Positions 1-11,589 of a stretch of 64,000 bases of DNA are shown piece by piece. Where the stretch lies: assembly GCA_019096065.1 (NCBI GenBank), contig JAGUCH010000001.1:4216001-4280000 (forward strand), written 5' to 3'. The notes beneath the pieces are model-generated. The model was given only the letters and a program-made list of their open reading frames with translations, ran no database searches and was not told where the DNA came from. This DNA is from Paracyclopina nana. Taxonomy: Eukaryota > Arthropoda > Copepoda > Cyclopoida > Cyclopettidae. Position numbers and translations under genes: made by a program. Every line of letters starts with the position of its first letter. The stretch's first letter is position 1.

Positions 1-837
1 AGCCAGCCTGGCTCAAGGCGACGAGGCCCAAAAATAGCAGAACCTAGGGAAATAAAAACCACCGTTAAGTAGTAATGATGCATGTTATATTGTTTCACTT
101 ACGGTTAACGACTTCATTGTGTCGATCTGGGATTGAGAACCGCGTTTGCGAGACTGAACGGCAAAAGAAATTTTGAAATCTATTTGTAGCGGCGGCGAGT
201 CCTGGTCCCTGATGCAAGGCCCAACGAAGGACTACCGCGAACAACGCGCGCGCAAGCCGCAAGCCGAAAATTGCCCACTTTTGCCCCGCTTGTTCACATT
301 TCCTTTCTTCGCGTTTGTTTCTCAATTGCCTAAACTTTATAGAATTGAATCAACAAGTGCTTTCAGATATGAGAGCCCTTCCAAGAGTAGTTCCTGCTGC
401 CTGCATTATGTATGTGGATTGCAACTTGGCTACTTTTAAATCGCGCCCTGCAATAGGCTCTGTTTTAACAGCATAAAGATATCACCGCATCTTGGGCAAT
501 ACAGTTTCATAAGTTTATGGTCACGCGGCGCAGACCACAAAAACAGGGGATGGATGTAGGACTTTTAGTACTGCTACGTTTCACTTTTATTACGATTGAT
601 CCCGGCCTAATGTAGAATCATATTTTCTCTACCGGTAACCGAAAATCCCTGGTTAGGTTTCAATTTCCAAATAGTTCTCAGTTTATTTCTCTACGAAGAC
701 TAGCATATAATAGGGAAAAACGAAATGTAAACAAACACATTGGGAAAAAAATTAACTAGGGGAATTTTTTTCCCGGGAAAAAAAATCACCAGGCGAATTT
801 TTTTCCCACACAATTCAGTATTGAGCAGCCACAATAT
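1..837. other. No gene recognised (left edge)
   Basis: Short open frames exist on both strands but none shows a domain, a signal peptide or a convincing exon boundary. Two GC-poor blocks near 740-810 contain repeated GGGAAAAAAA/TTTTTTTCCC runs that can pair locally. I see nothing else to annotate. Confidence 0.5.
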
Positions 838-1332
838 GCGGGAGACGCTGCCGAGTGCGGGAGACGCTGCCGCTGCCAGGTGGAGAGACGCTGCTGGGTG
901 CGAGAGAGGCTGCCGCGGGTGTGGAGACGCTGCCGGGTGAATGGAGACGCTGCCGGGTGCGGGAGATCGGGAGATGCTGCCGGGTGTGGAGACGCTGCCC
1001 GTTCCGAGAGACTCTGCGAGGTGGGGGAGATGCTGCCGGGTGGGGGAGACGCTGCCGGGTGGGGGAGACGCTGCTAGGTGCGGGGGACGCTGCCGGGTGG
1101 AGAGACGCTGCCGGGTGCGAGAGAGGCTGCCGCGGGTGTGGAGACGCTGCCGGGTGCGGGAGATCGGGAGATGCTGCCGGGTGTGGAGACGCTGCCCGTT
1201 CCGAGAGACTCTGCGAGGTGGGGGAGACTCTGCGAGGTGGGGGAGATGCTGCCGGGTGGGGGAGACGCTGCTAGGTGCGGGGGACGCTGCTAGGTGCGGG
1301 GGACGCTGCTAGGTGCGGGGGACGCTGCCGGG
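838..1332. repeat. GC-rich minisatellite with higher-order period
   Basis: About 25 degenerate copies of a roughly 17-18 bp unit of the type GGGAGACGCTGCCGGGTG. A larger period is visible: the phrase TGGAGAGACGCTGC followed by GGGTGCGAGAGAGGCTGCCG starts at 881 and again at 1098, a spacing of 217 bp. Variants such as the GATCGGGAGATGC insert and CCGTTCCGAGAGACTC recur in the same order in both copies, so the array grew partly by duplicating a block of about 12 units. Plus-strand frames are open over long stretches only because the unit lacks stop codons. Confidence 0.93.
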
Positions 1333-1562
1333 AGCGGGAGCCTCAAATTACCATCTTGGTCTTGAACAGCCTCAATTTGCAGCTAAAGTTTTGTAAGACT
1401 TGCAGCGTAATCAATAATGGCGTCAATTTGTTGTCAGTGACTCAGCTGAGATTCTCTAGTCGCTACTGGGATCAAAGTATGATGGATCGAAATAGTAGGT
1501 AGAGCTTGTCTTGGAATTTCAACAAACCTGGGATTTTTGGTTACTGTTAGAGAAAAATGAAT

Positions 1563-1748
1563 CCCTACCACCCTCAGCAAAAGTTAGACCCCGCGAAAAA
1601 TCCCTGATCGGCCGGGAAAAATTTGAGAACCTTGCACATTTTTCATTTCCTCGCTGCGCTCGGATGAAAAATAGTTGCTCGGTTCTCAAATTTTTCCCGA
1701 CCTCTCAGGGATTTTTCTTGGGGTCTAACTTTTGCTGAGGGGGTAGGG
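1563..1748. repeat. Long near-perfect hairpin (foldback, MITE-like)
   Basis: The left arm (1563-1632, starting CCCTACCACCCTCAGC) and right arm (1681-1748, ending GCTGAGGGGGTAGGG) are reverse complements with only a few differences. Shared inner words include AAAAGTTAGACCCC and GGGAAAAATTTGAGAACC. The pairing continues inward (TTTTTCAT against ATGAAAAA) to a loop near CTCGCTGCGCTCGG. No coding capacity and no clear target-site duplication. It resembles a non-autonomous foldback element. Confidence 0.85.
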
Positions 1749-2050
1749 AACTATTATTCTTAAGCGCTTACATTACTAACACGTTCCGTAATGCTATCAA
1801 ATAATAGCAATGCTATGCTGAAGATACATACGAGCTATTTAAAAAAATAAACGTGTCTCTCCGATAATCAGTAAAAGTCGCGTAAGCTTTAAATGGATGA
1901 AATGGTAGAGAGGTTGAAATATTATGGCACAAAATCGAACCTTGAGTGTTTCAAGAGAATAAGGCACATTTCTTCCGAATTTGGAAAGTCGGTCACAAAA
2001 GCTTTCCAAACTGAACCGCTGTGCAATTGAATGCATATTTTTTCTTTTCT

Positions 2051-2675
2051 CACCCTGTGGGGTCTGTATAAATATAGATGCGTTAGATGATTTAGATGAC
2101 TTAGATGATCATCTTTGTCATCTATATTTGTACCGTTTTTTGACCAAATATAGATAATTTTTGCCGATCGTCATCTTTATTTGTACCGCCAATCTCCTGC
2201 ACTTACAAGATGTGTAAATATAGATTATTTTTTCCTGTCATCTATATTTGGACTAATTTAGATGATTGATAGTAGCTATGATGAGCTACTTTAAAGCTAA
2301 TATTAAGCTGGACCCAAAATATTTTCAAAATATTTTCTCCCTGCCAAGTGACCAAACTACATAAAAACCTAAATAAAAGAAATTAAAATTAAGAGTTTCA
2401 TAAGAATTTCCTAAATAAATGGTACTTTCCAAAATATTGCTAAGCTTGAGCTTGGTTTAAGTCTAAAATCATTTATATTTGGTCCAGATATAGATGATTC
2501 ATCCAGGAATCATCTATATTTATACCGCACTTGAACACAGGCAAGTAGCAGTCCAAATATAGATGAGGATTGTCAAAAATCATCGGTAAATGGTACAAAT
2601 ATAGATGACAAAGATGATCATCTAAGCCATCTAAATCATCTAACGCATCTATATTTATACAGAGCGCACCAGGTG
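2051..2675. repeat. Foldback element with TATAGATGAT-rich inverted arms
   Basis: Both ends read CTGTATAAATATAGATG when each is read inward (left from 2064, right from 2662 on the minus strand). The following ~60 bp match almost exactly, then drift. Weaker pairing extends outward to about 2051 and 2675 (CACC...GGTG). Short motifs ATATAGATGA and TCATCTATAT recur throughout both arms. There is no open frame. The structure fits a non-autonomous DNA transposon or MITE with long subterminal inverted repeats. Confidence 0.85.
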
Positions 2676-3880
2676 CTTTGATCTGCTGAGTGGGTCATCT
2701 TTACCATATACGTATAAGATCATATACTTACATATGTTCACATCCTTCTTATCCTATCTTTTGCAAACAAACAGGGAATTGGACTGAGACTTTGAAATTT
2801 GGAAAAAAATCGGGCATTGGTCTATTTATTTGATAAAATCCGTAAAATATGTACCCATAACTAATTGATTGACACTGCAATAGTGAAAATCCTTTGTTTC
2901 AAACAAAGTGATTTCTCCCTTAGCAATTCGCTAGAAATTCTCGACCAAGCAAAAATGCAGCTTAATGCACAAAGGAATCACGAAAAGTCCATTTTTCGAA
3001 GTGCAGGGCGAAGCCGAGAGGAACGATTTTCTAAACTGGTTATACGTTAATCCATTCGGCTTCATTTTTGAAAACATGACTCAATGACGAAAAATTACGC
3101 ATTTTTTAATAAATCCATCGCATATTTTTTGATGAAATGATATGCTATAAATGGTAGTTCAGTTTCATGATTTCTAATTTTTAGTTTTGTAATCTGCTTA
3201 GGTACAAGGAAGCCTAAATGACAATACGTTGACGACCTCCAAAGAAAATTACTCAGCTCTTGGAGAGGTACGCGCGTGTCCCAAGTTTGGAAATTCCTTT
3301 TAATCAATTTAACTGGACTTAGCTTTCACATCAACTTCAAGCTCCACTTTTTGGTCAGAAGCTCTCTCATAGCATTGCCATACGAGGTGTTGAAGTAGTA
3401 TTTGCCTCAAGAGGTCAATTAACGATACATATAGTTTTGCTCGCAATTGCTCAGCAATGAAATTGATTGGATGTCAACGAACCTAGCCAATGCTATCGAC
3501 AGAAAAAATGGTTCATTGATTTTAACCAATCAGCAATTTTGACCAAACTGTTTTCTAGATTTATATCGCGTAATCGATCGTTTTTTGAAGTAAGCTGTGA
3601 GTAATGAACTTGATCTTGAAATTCTTGCACAATCTAGAAGGCAGTACAGGGTGCGCATATACCTGGATGGCGATAGTCGAGCTCGAGCGCGTGTAATTAT
3701 AATCAGAAGCCTTTTTAAGTCTTAATTGCCTTTTCGCGAGGGCACTCGAACGGTTATATGCCCTCGACTACCCGCGAAAATAATCTCTGGTTTCCACATC
3801 GTGGACGCAATATATGAGATGAAGCAATACAGCGAACTTGGGTAATTGCCGCGATCTTGCGTAAAGCTATAACGCGAGCG
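2676..3880. other. No gene recognised upstream of the cuticle gene
   Basis: AT-rich sequence with scattered short frames only. No domain, repeat array or RNA gene is evident to me. The final part holds the upstream region of the cuticle gene promoter. Confidence 0.5.
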
Positions 3881-3890
3881 AGGCATAAAC

Positions 3891-3927
3891 TATAAAAGAG
3901 GCCTCGACTGTCATATAGTGAATCAGT
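3891..3927 (+). promoter_or_regulatory. TATA box and arthropod-type initiator of cuticle gene
   Basis: TATAAAAG at 3891-3898 is followed by TCAGT at 3923-3927, the arthropod initiator consensus. The spacing (34 bp from TATA to the initiator A) is close to canonical. The start codon lies only 11 nt beyond the initiator, giving a very short 5' leader. Confidence 0.75.
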
Positions 3928-3937
3928 ATACTTAGTC

Positions 3938-4440
3938 ATGGAGACCAAAATTGTGAGTTAAAAGCACTTGGCCAGAGCAAAAAAAAAATATTACCATAAT
4001 ATACTTCGTTTAGGCTACTTTTGCCGTCGTGGCCCTTTTTGTGGCCGTTTCCTCGGCCTTCCCCCAAGGCCCATTGAATCTACCCAAACCAGGAGCCAAT
4101 GGCCAATATGCTCCTGACCATTACTTCCAATACGCAAATGTGCCAGCACCTGGAGTGTTTGAATGGGGATACAAGCGTGGAAGTGAGCCTGAGCATTTCA
4201 GGGAGGAGTACTTGTCTCAAAACGGCCACACTTTCAAAGCTAAGGTAATTTCAATAAATGAATCTATGATCTATCCTTAATTAATGCGGGGTTGCTTTAC
4301 AGTTGAGGTGGGGTGATGCTTACGGAGGTGCTGGCGAGCAATTCTACGACTTCAACCATGTTAATAAGGAGCCAGCATATAAGGAGCCAGCCTATAGCCC
4401 ACCATCTTACAATCCACCACCACCAAAGCCATATGCTTAA
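3938..4440 (+). CDS. Small secreted cuticle protein
   Basis: Three exons, 3938-3952, 4014-4244 and 4303-4440, join in frame to 127 residues. Exon 1 encodes only five residues, and the signal peptide (METKIATFAVVALFVAVSSA) spans the first junction; a first intron inside the signal peptide is common in arthropod cuticle genes. The mature part holds a compact domain containing FEWGYKRGSEPEHFREEY, a Gly/Asp motif LRWGDAYGG and QFYDFNH. I recall this as a recurring arthropod cuticular motif but did not check. The C-terminus is a Tyr/Pro tail with KEPAYKEPAY and PPPPKPYA. It is probably a structural cuticle component; it does not look like a classical RR consensus protein. A TATA/initiator pair precedes it and AATAAA lies at 4490. 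Confidence 0.85.
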
Positions 4441-4489
4441 CAAGCGTTGCTCCAATTCATACAGTTATAGGTTTGAAAAATAGAAGACA

Positions 4490-4495
4490 AATAAA
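4490..4495 (+). terminator. Polyadenylation signal of cuticle gene
   Basis: AATAAA lies 50 nt after the stop codon of the cuticle gene. Confidence 0.7.
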
Positions 4496-4499
4496 ACAA

Positions 4500-7400
4500 G
4501 CTTCATGCTTAACCAGCTTCCAATTTATTTTCACTCAGAGAGATAAATTTTTTCATATCGATATATTGCAAATTTGACAGCTCTTTAAAAAAATACTTTT
4601 CAAGAGTAGAAACTCATTGATTCAAAGGATTTGTGAGACTTCTGCATATTGCAGGCTCAAATGCCCAGCCTTCCATTTTTCTCAACACTGCACTGCAACG
4701 CGAGATTTTGACTCATCAGCTCAATATTTTTTATCCTTCATAAAAATCATAGAAGAGACTGTTGATACTTTATTATGATGCCTTTTGGTCGGATGAGAGC
4801 TCTGGTGAACTTAAGTTGTATTTGCAATGGTAAGTTGCACATTAATTCAAAGGTAGAGCTTATTTTTCCTAAGCAGAGAAACGTTTTAGGCAAGTTACTA
4901 GTTACTGTACGCAGCCGTACGCATGATATATATTTATATGATGGAAAGCAATTTTCGCATGTATAATTCAGTTTACCAATTCGTCTCAGTTTATTCAACT
5001 ACACATATATAAAAGCTCTATCGCCTTACTTTATCAAGTGACACACATTATAAAGTATTTTAAAAGGTGTGTCATTCCCCTGTTTGACACTATAGAGCGA
5101 AACTAGATGAGCCATATTCCTACTAGCGGATTTTAGTCGAAGCCATGGTGGGCTGAGAACTGCCTTGTCTAGGTGGGCTCACAATTAAAATTGACTGGTT
5201 CTCTGATTAGAGGTGCAATATCTTTTGGTTCTCCTTGGTTCTCTAAACTACTTTTAATTTAAAAGATATGCTATGCTACAGATACCTATTTTCAAAGCCC
5301 CATATTCAAAGATATTACCAAGTTTTTGAGGAGTATTTCTTAAAATAAGGGACAGTTCACTACTTTTGGGCTGGCTTTTTCCAAATTTCTTAGCTTTTTC
5401 CATGCCAGTACAACAACCATAGCATGGCCATCATGATTACCAGAAAATACTTTTTCCTCAATTCATTGCATGTAATGGCTAATTTGTTAAAAAACTGGCT
5501 ATTTTTATTGAATCTACACTAGATGAACTTGATTGTTTTGAACTCACACAGAGTTGAGCTGCAAAAAGTAAGGCTATTTTGTCGTATTCGATCCATCATG
5601 CTCAGGTCTGGATATGATGTGACTAAAGACCTGAATGTACGTGTTAGTCAGTGACGTCACTCACTGCCTCGAGAATAATAACGGAAGATCTCGTTTTTTG
5701 AGTAAGCGTGCGCTCAAAGCAGCTATGTTATAAGGGGAAACCATCTTTGTGCTTACATTTTTAAGGCTTTTACCAAAAAATAAAATTCGAGAAAGTGAGT
5801 ACACTTTTCATTTGACATTCAATTTTCTGCCATTTAGCTATTTGTAGAATGGTAATACTTCATTGTTTTAGTTTTTGCTCACATTTTAAGGTTGAAAGGT
5901 TTTAAAAATTGCTAAGTTTTACCTAAGTCAATCAGTAGTTCAATAAAATCGAGCTCATCCCAAAGGACGACTAAAAAATGAATATTACCACCGAAAAAAA
6001 TATTTTTTTAACTCAATGATATTTGGATATTTTTCAAGACCATACAAAAATTAAATTTATGATGTTAATTTCTGTTTTTGTTACGCCCCAGCAGGCTGGC
6101 CGGTCAAGGTTTCCCCTTCTAAGTGATTAACCGTTCTTATTCCTAAAGCAGCGAGCGAACTACGTACATCCAGCGCTTTAGATGTGACTCATGATCCAAA
6201 ATTCCTTGACTTTCATGAATCTGACTCAAAATGGTACCATTCTGTTCCTTGAATCAATCGTACTGTTACAAGCTCAAAAAGAGAGCTCTATTTGTCATTT
6301 CTTCCATACAATTCTAGAAAACGTTTTGTTTACTTTTTGTTAGAAGCGCTATTTTTTTCCGCAATTGCTACGCACGCTTACACGCACGCCAAAGATCCAA
6401 AAATTCAGCACCATCTATTGCATTTTGTCTGTCTTTTGCTCCCTATGAAGTTTAAGAGTCCGACGCTCCATTGACTGAGCAACTGATACAGCTAGTAATT
6501 TTGATGGTAAAATTTCTTTTTTTTAGTGACCTTTGTACTCTTCTATTAAGCTGAGCTAAGCTTAGTAGAAGAGTAGTATCAGAGATACAAGACATAACTA
6601 AATCTAGCACATCTTTTAGCTCAAAAATCTCGTAGCATCACTTGGCTCTCGCAAGCTCGAGCCCGCAAAGTTGCCACTCGATTTTTACTTTACAACATTT
6701 GCTCAGCTATTTTATTAGCTTGTTTTATAAATTGTTTACATATATAAATAGATCTTATATTGAGCCAGGGGACTTAAAGTAAGGCAGTCAAAGAGCTGAG
6801 AGGATTTTAGTAAGGAAAAACCCGAGTTTTAAAAGCTGCGAGAGTTGTAATTTTACGAGTGTTTTTCTATATTAAAATCCGAGGTCAGCTTTTGAATAGC
6901 CCTATTTTATGTTCCCTAATACATTACAATAATCTGTAATACAAATTTTGAGTGCTTTAATGCAGTTACCGGGCTGCCCCATCCCCTAAAAATGCTGCTT
7001 GGTTTTTAGGAGCATTGTGAATGTCACGGGCTCTCACACGCTACCATTTATCTAATGCACCCAGAAATTTAATCCCGGGCAATTGAGTATTAAACGTCTA
7101 GAAAGAACTGATATACATACAGACTGTCCTGGAGTTTTCTGCACACTTAGAAATCAAAATCAAATTTGTGAAATATTAGACACAATGGATATCATTGGAA
7201 AGCTTGAATCTTTGGCCATCTTTTTTGCTTCAATTTTTTTCCCAAAAAAGCAAATTTGCCACAACCGGAGATTTTTGGCCAAATTTTCAGCTCCGCCTAT
7301 CCCGGCCATTTTTTTTGACATTTTTTCTTTTAAAAAATCTTGCAGCACTGTGCTGGCTCATCAGAAAGGTGGATGTTTGGAAAGGATATTTTTCAGTATA

Positions 7401-8374
7401 AAGAAAAAAGACAATAAGGCCACTGCCTACTAAAAAAGTTTCAAAATTAGTGTTTTAAACAACGCATCTTTGGGATTTTTTGTTTATGAAGATCAAATGT
7501 TTAACCAATTTGAAGTCAAATTGAATAAATAATTTTTTCGTTAAAGTGACTTTTCATCAAATAAAATCAGGGAAAATGGGTGTGAATTTTGAGTAACTAT
7601 CAATTTTGTGGTATAAATCAAAATTTGAATAAATACTTTTTAAAAATCTCAAAAGTCAAAACTAAAAAATATGGCTTAAGTTTCAAGCTTTACAACAGTA
7701 TCCACTGTGTCTAGTATTTCTAGAAGTTTTATCACAAACTTTTGATTTCAAAGTGTACAGAAATCTTCGGGAAGGACTGTAAGAGATGAGTCGGATTGGT
7801 GAACTTAATGAAAAAAAGAGGAAATCTAATATAGTACATAAAAGTATCGATTGCCCCACCGACATTGAACGAGTCAACCAGGAGATTGCGTCACCTTTTT
7901 TTCTAAAAGCGAGAGTAAAATCAATTGAATCACTCAAGATGATGACAGCTCTATAGATAATCATAACACAGATAGCGCGAATTTTCCTTTATTGAAAAAT
8001 AAGTTGTGTAGATGTGCGCAGCATGATCAAAACCAAGTAGTGACCACTATGTACTATTTCATTTTGTAGGAGAAACTTTTTCAAGTAGATCATTTGTTGA
8101 CGGTGTGTATTCAGCTCATCTCAAATAAGTAGAATAATTTCTTAAATACTTTTATGGCCAAATGTTAAAAACAATGATGATGCGAGCGCGAGTTGTTTGT
8201 CAGTTTACTTGTAGGATTTGTTCAGTTTTTGAAACTTTTGGGGCCACTTACACGGACGATTGCGACACAGCTAAAGCCGATGTGGAGGACAAGGACGACG
8301 ACAACATTAAGACGACATCAAAAATGAAATCATTTCCATGAGATTGACTGATTTGACAACTGAATGAATCCCGG
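4500..8374. other. Gene-poor interval; includes B55 3' UTR
   Basis: About 3.9 kb of AT-rich sequence between the cuticle gene and the B55 stop codon. Open frames near 6292-6474 and 7083-7433 are low-complexity (Phe/Lys-rich) and have no recognisable domain. GTGACGTCAC, a perfect CRE-like palindrome, is near 5651. TTTATT at 7989 (AATAAA on the minus strand) could end the B55 transcript about 380 nt after its stop. I see no RNA gene. Confidence 0.5.
6538..6573. repeat. Short inverted repeat
   Basis: CTCTTCTATTAAGCT and AGCTTAGTAGAAGAG are 15-bp reverse complements with one mismatch around a short centre. This may be chance or the remnant of a mobile element. Confidence 0.5.
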
Positions 8375-10427
8375 CTAAAACTTGTCTTGCAGTAGGAAGA
8401 GGTTATTTGTGGCGGCAACTGCGATAATGTTTTCCGTAGGGTGCCATGCGGTATGCAAGATCTTCTTGTTAAAGTCCAAACAGTCAACGAAGATCTCGTC
8501 CTTCTTGCGTTTCACTCCAGTGCTTACCTACATAAGGGAAAAGACGTACGTGAGAAGGCACACAACTCAAGTCAAGTGCGGTTACCTTTCGTGGCTTAAG
8601 GATGGTTTTAGGCTTTGCGATCTCTTTGGAGGCTTCGTAGGTCACCTCCTTGCGCGAAGATCTATCAAACATGCGGAAGAAGTTGTTGTACGAGCCAGTC
8701 ATAATGGCAGTATCATTGCCATTCCAACAGCACTCAAATTTGTCGAAGATGCAATCATTTTCGTACAACGAACACAACTTGGACCTCAAATACTCATGAA
8801 CCTGAAATGAAAGCGAATGAGGCCCTGTTCGTCCTGGACATCTGCGTTCTGCCCTTACCGTGTAAGTTTCTATGGGCTTCGTCTCCATGTGCAGGTCCCA
8901 TACCTTCACGGATAAATAATCACGCGAGATCATATAGCGCCCTGAGTTGGAGAACTTTACGTCCGATATGGATGAGATTATTTCCGAGAAGAAGCTGCGA
9001 TTCGTTGGGTCCTCGGGCTCCTCGAACACTGCAATCAAATCAATTGCATTAGTACTAGGATGGAGCGGATTAAAATGTTCCTACGTTTGGCATGTGTATC
9101 ACAGAGAGCAGCCGAACGCATGTCGCACAAACGAATTGTTCCTTTGCTCGAGGAGTAAACGAAATGGTTGCATTCTTTCGGGTGAAACTCGCTGGCAGTG
9201 ATGACCTCAGTCAGCTCCTCCATGTTGGCTGGCTTGATGTCCACAATGTTGAACGACTGGTCCGTGATCTCCATGTGCCAAAGGTTGATTCTGAACAAGG
9301 AGGAGAGAAAACATGTTTTCTGCTAAACATAGCTAACTGCTAAGACGTACCGAAGGTCATCGGCAGACAGATAAGTCTCGCCATCCGAATTGATTGAAAT
9401 GGAATTGATGTGATAGGTGTGGGCGTTGGCGAAAATCCGACGCGGAGAGGCTTCCACCATCAACTCCATAGGCCTTAAAATGGGGACCTGAATAACGAGA
9501 GAGTTTACATTATGATGAGCGTGATCCTTGGACTCTGTCCAAACTCTGGCGCGATATTTAGAAAGGCCACACCCGAACGCCAAAAGAAGATTTAGTGCAG
9601 ACGACTCTCAGCAAGGCTTTCTTTCCCAAGAGCAGCAAGTTACACTTACCCTTAAAGTGTTGATGGTGTTAGGATCTCGGAGAAGGCCGCTGTCCTCTTT
9701 GAGGTTGTACCCTTCAGCTTTTTTGTCGCGTTCTGACACTTTCCACAGTTTTATTGTTTTATCTGCAACACGGAGAGGCGAGGATTGAAGGGGACTGTTA
9801 ACTTATGGCGCTTAGTTGTTCTTACCGTTGGTGGACAGGAGGAAGTGGGCCGGATTTTTTCGCTTGAGCCATCTTATCTTGTTGATTTTCTCTTCGATCT
9901 CTAAGCTTTTAAGGTAGTCAAATTCGGGCTCGTGGCTCTGGAACGTGCTGTACACATTGTATTCACCGCGTCGCGGGTTGGCCTTTTTAGACTGGAAAAT
10001 CGAGATCTTGTACCTGGCAACAAAACGCTAAGTGGTGAGCAACTTACTGCTGGATCGCGCTGGAAAATGACCACGCGGCCACCCTTGTCACCCGTAGCTA
10101 AAAGATCGCCATCTTGGTTGAACTCCACACAAGAAATGATGTCGGCTAGAGAGGTGAGAGAGAAAAGATTAGCTTTGGGCTTTCTTGGCCGTCATAGCCG
10201 ATCTCACCTTCTGAGATGTCGTCGTCGAGGGTACCCTTGACCTGAGAGAAGCACCACTGGATGTCACTCGAGCCTAAATTGGAGACAAAGTTGCGATTCA
10301 TTGTCTGACTCTTAAGGTTCCAAAGATACTTTTTGTTCAAGGTCGATTCACTTTGTGGCTTAATTTTGAGGCCGGCACGAGGCCGAGGTGCGCTTTGAGC
10401 GGCTCAAGGCCGAGTCTTACCTGCCAT
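8375..10427 (-). CDS. tws: PP2A regulatory subunit B55 (WD40)
   Basis: Ten exons (plus-strand intervals 10421-10427, 10208-10273, 10048-10145, 9826-9991, 9650-9762, 9351-9487, 9085-9290, 8859-9028, 8586-8801, 8375-8527) join in frame to 443 residues, close to the 447 of human PPP2R2A. B55 is a seven-blade WD40 propeller that directs the PP2A core enzyme to substrates such as mitotic CDK targets. Near-identical family motifs are visible: [11 protein letters not shown] at the N-terminus, [92 protein letters not shown] and FFRMFD. The start is in a 7-nt coding exon (M-A-G). An alternative start about 60 nt upstream of exon 2, with no exon 1, is possible. Introns are 56-147 nt. The symbol is that of the fly orthologue. 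Confidence 0.96.
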
Positions 10428-10621
10428 AATGCCGGCTGGGGACGCTGGAATCGGAGCCCACAATGATGAAAGAGATATCCTCCGATTTGCAAAGAAGGCG
10501 GTGAAAAGTGATGGACTACGCACCAAGTAACACCATGGAATCACAATTACGTTGATAGCCGTCTAGCTCTGCAAATCTCGAGTAACTCTCAAAAAAAGCC
10601 AAAATCCCAACTGGGACTTAC

Positions 10622-10804
10622 ATTGAAGTGTCTCTTCGGGTAGCCGCTATAGCCGCATTTGAGGCAGCTTTTGCCAGCGCGGCTGTGCTGGAAATTGGCG
10701 GCCAAGACTCCGTTCACCGAGTTTGGCGGCGCCAAACACGAAAAATGCAAGCGCGAGCTCTTGGCCTCTACGAACGCGCGCCTAACATCATCGTTTTCAA
10801 GCAT
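10622..10804 (-). other. Candidate upstream exon of B55 or small unknown gene
   Basis: An open frame starts at an ATG (10804) and runs into a strong donor, GTAAGT, just after 10622. It includes a CLKCGYSGYPKRHF segment. A possible 53-nt intron ends in TTTGCAG, after which the frame closes almost at once. This interval sits between the GET1 stop and the B55 start on the same strand, so it is most simply a 5' untranslated exon of B55 carrying an upstream ORF. A separate small protein of about 60 residues cannot be excluded. I do not recognise the sequence. Confidence 0.35.
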
Positions 10805-10863
10805 TTTCTCTCAAATTGGGAAATATTCTCTCTATAGCGCAATCTTCACAGCCTACAAAGATG

Positions 10864-10869
10864 TTTATT
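10864..10869 (-). terminator. Polyadenylation signal of GET1 gene
   Basis: TTTATT on the plus strand reads AATAAA on the minus strand, 15 nt after the GET1 stop codon. This leaves a compact gene end before the B55 upstream region. Confidence 0.6.
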
Positions 10870-10884
10870 TACTTTTGGTGCGTT

Positions 10885-11589
10885 TCATGGAAAAACCGTG
10901 CTAATAAAATAATAGGATGTAAAACTGAAGAAAGGCAGACCGAGAGCGCCTGAAATCCCAGTAGGAGCTGAAATCAACAAGTCCATTGGAGTCCACCAAT
11001 CTGATCGTGGAAAAATGACGACAGGCTCTTGACTGTAATTCCACATTACACTAACGGAGAACATGAGCTGGAAAAATTTCATTAAGTTAATTCTTCGCCT
11101 GTGCTCGTGAGAAAAGAGAGAATAGCATACCGATAAAATACGAGAAACGAGCTGGAAGGCCACTTTTGTCTGCAGTGTACTGGATGACCTAGTTTTTATC
11201 AATTCCTCATGTTTGACATTGTTCTGCACGATCTTGCGCTCAATTTTAGAATACTTTGCAAAATCATCGACGTGCGATAGTGTCAGTAGCTGTTTTTTCA
11301 ACGAGTTGGTATCGGCCTCCAATTCTAGCTCTGCATAGCTTTTAGGACAAGTTAGTGAGACAACCTGTTTAGAATAACTTGTTTTGAGCAAACGAAACAG
11401 TTGTAAAGCTATTTAAAGGATTACTAGATCAATTAGTTTACTCGTGAAGTGATAAAATAATTGGAACACGATGATGAGTAGACCCAGCCACAAATTAGTA
11501 TTCCTCTCACTCAGCTCTGGCTGATCAGCGGTGATGATTGGATCAACCACTTGATCGTCTTCATGAAACTCCATAAATTCTGCGTCCAT
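10885..11589 (-). CDS. WRB: GET1/WRB homologue, tail-anchored protein insertase subunit
   Basis: Three exons (11425-11589, 11131-11364, 10885-11067) join in frame to 193 residues. GET1 (WRB) forms the ER membrane receptor with CAML/GET2 that accepts tail-anchored proteins from GET3/TRC40. The protein shows the family layout: an acidic N-terminus, transmembrane segment 1 (LWLGLLIIVFQLFYHF), a cytosolic coiled coil with the signature DDFAKYSKIERKI, then membrane segment 2 (LMFSVSVMWNYSQEPVVI) and a third near the C-terminus after DWWTPMDLLISAPTG. The spacing matches human WRB, whose corresponding motifs I recall as DEFARYARLERKIN and ITPLDRLVAFPT. It lies about 460 nt upstream of B55 on the same strand and is divergent from PICALM. 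Confidence 0.88.

Noticed and set aside
855..1312. Several overlapping plus-strand open frames of 65-139 codons
   Set aside because: They lie wholly in the minisatellite, whose unit happens to lack stops; the products are low-complexity and change with frame.
7083..7433. Possible small gene in the cuticle-B55 interval
   Set aside because: Low-complexity Phe/Lys/Ile sequence open on both strands over an AT-rich stretch, with no ATG-supported start, domain or splice context.
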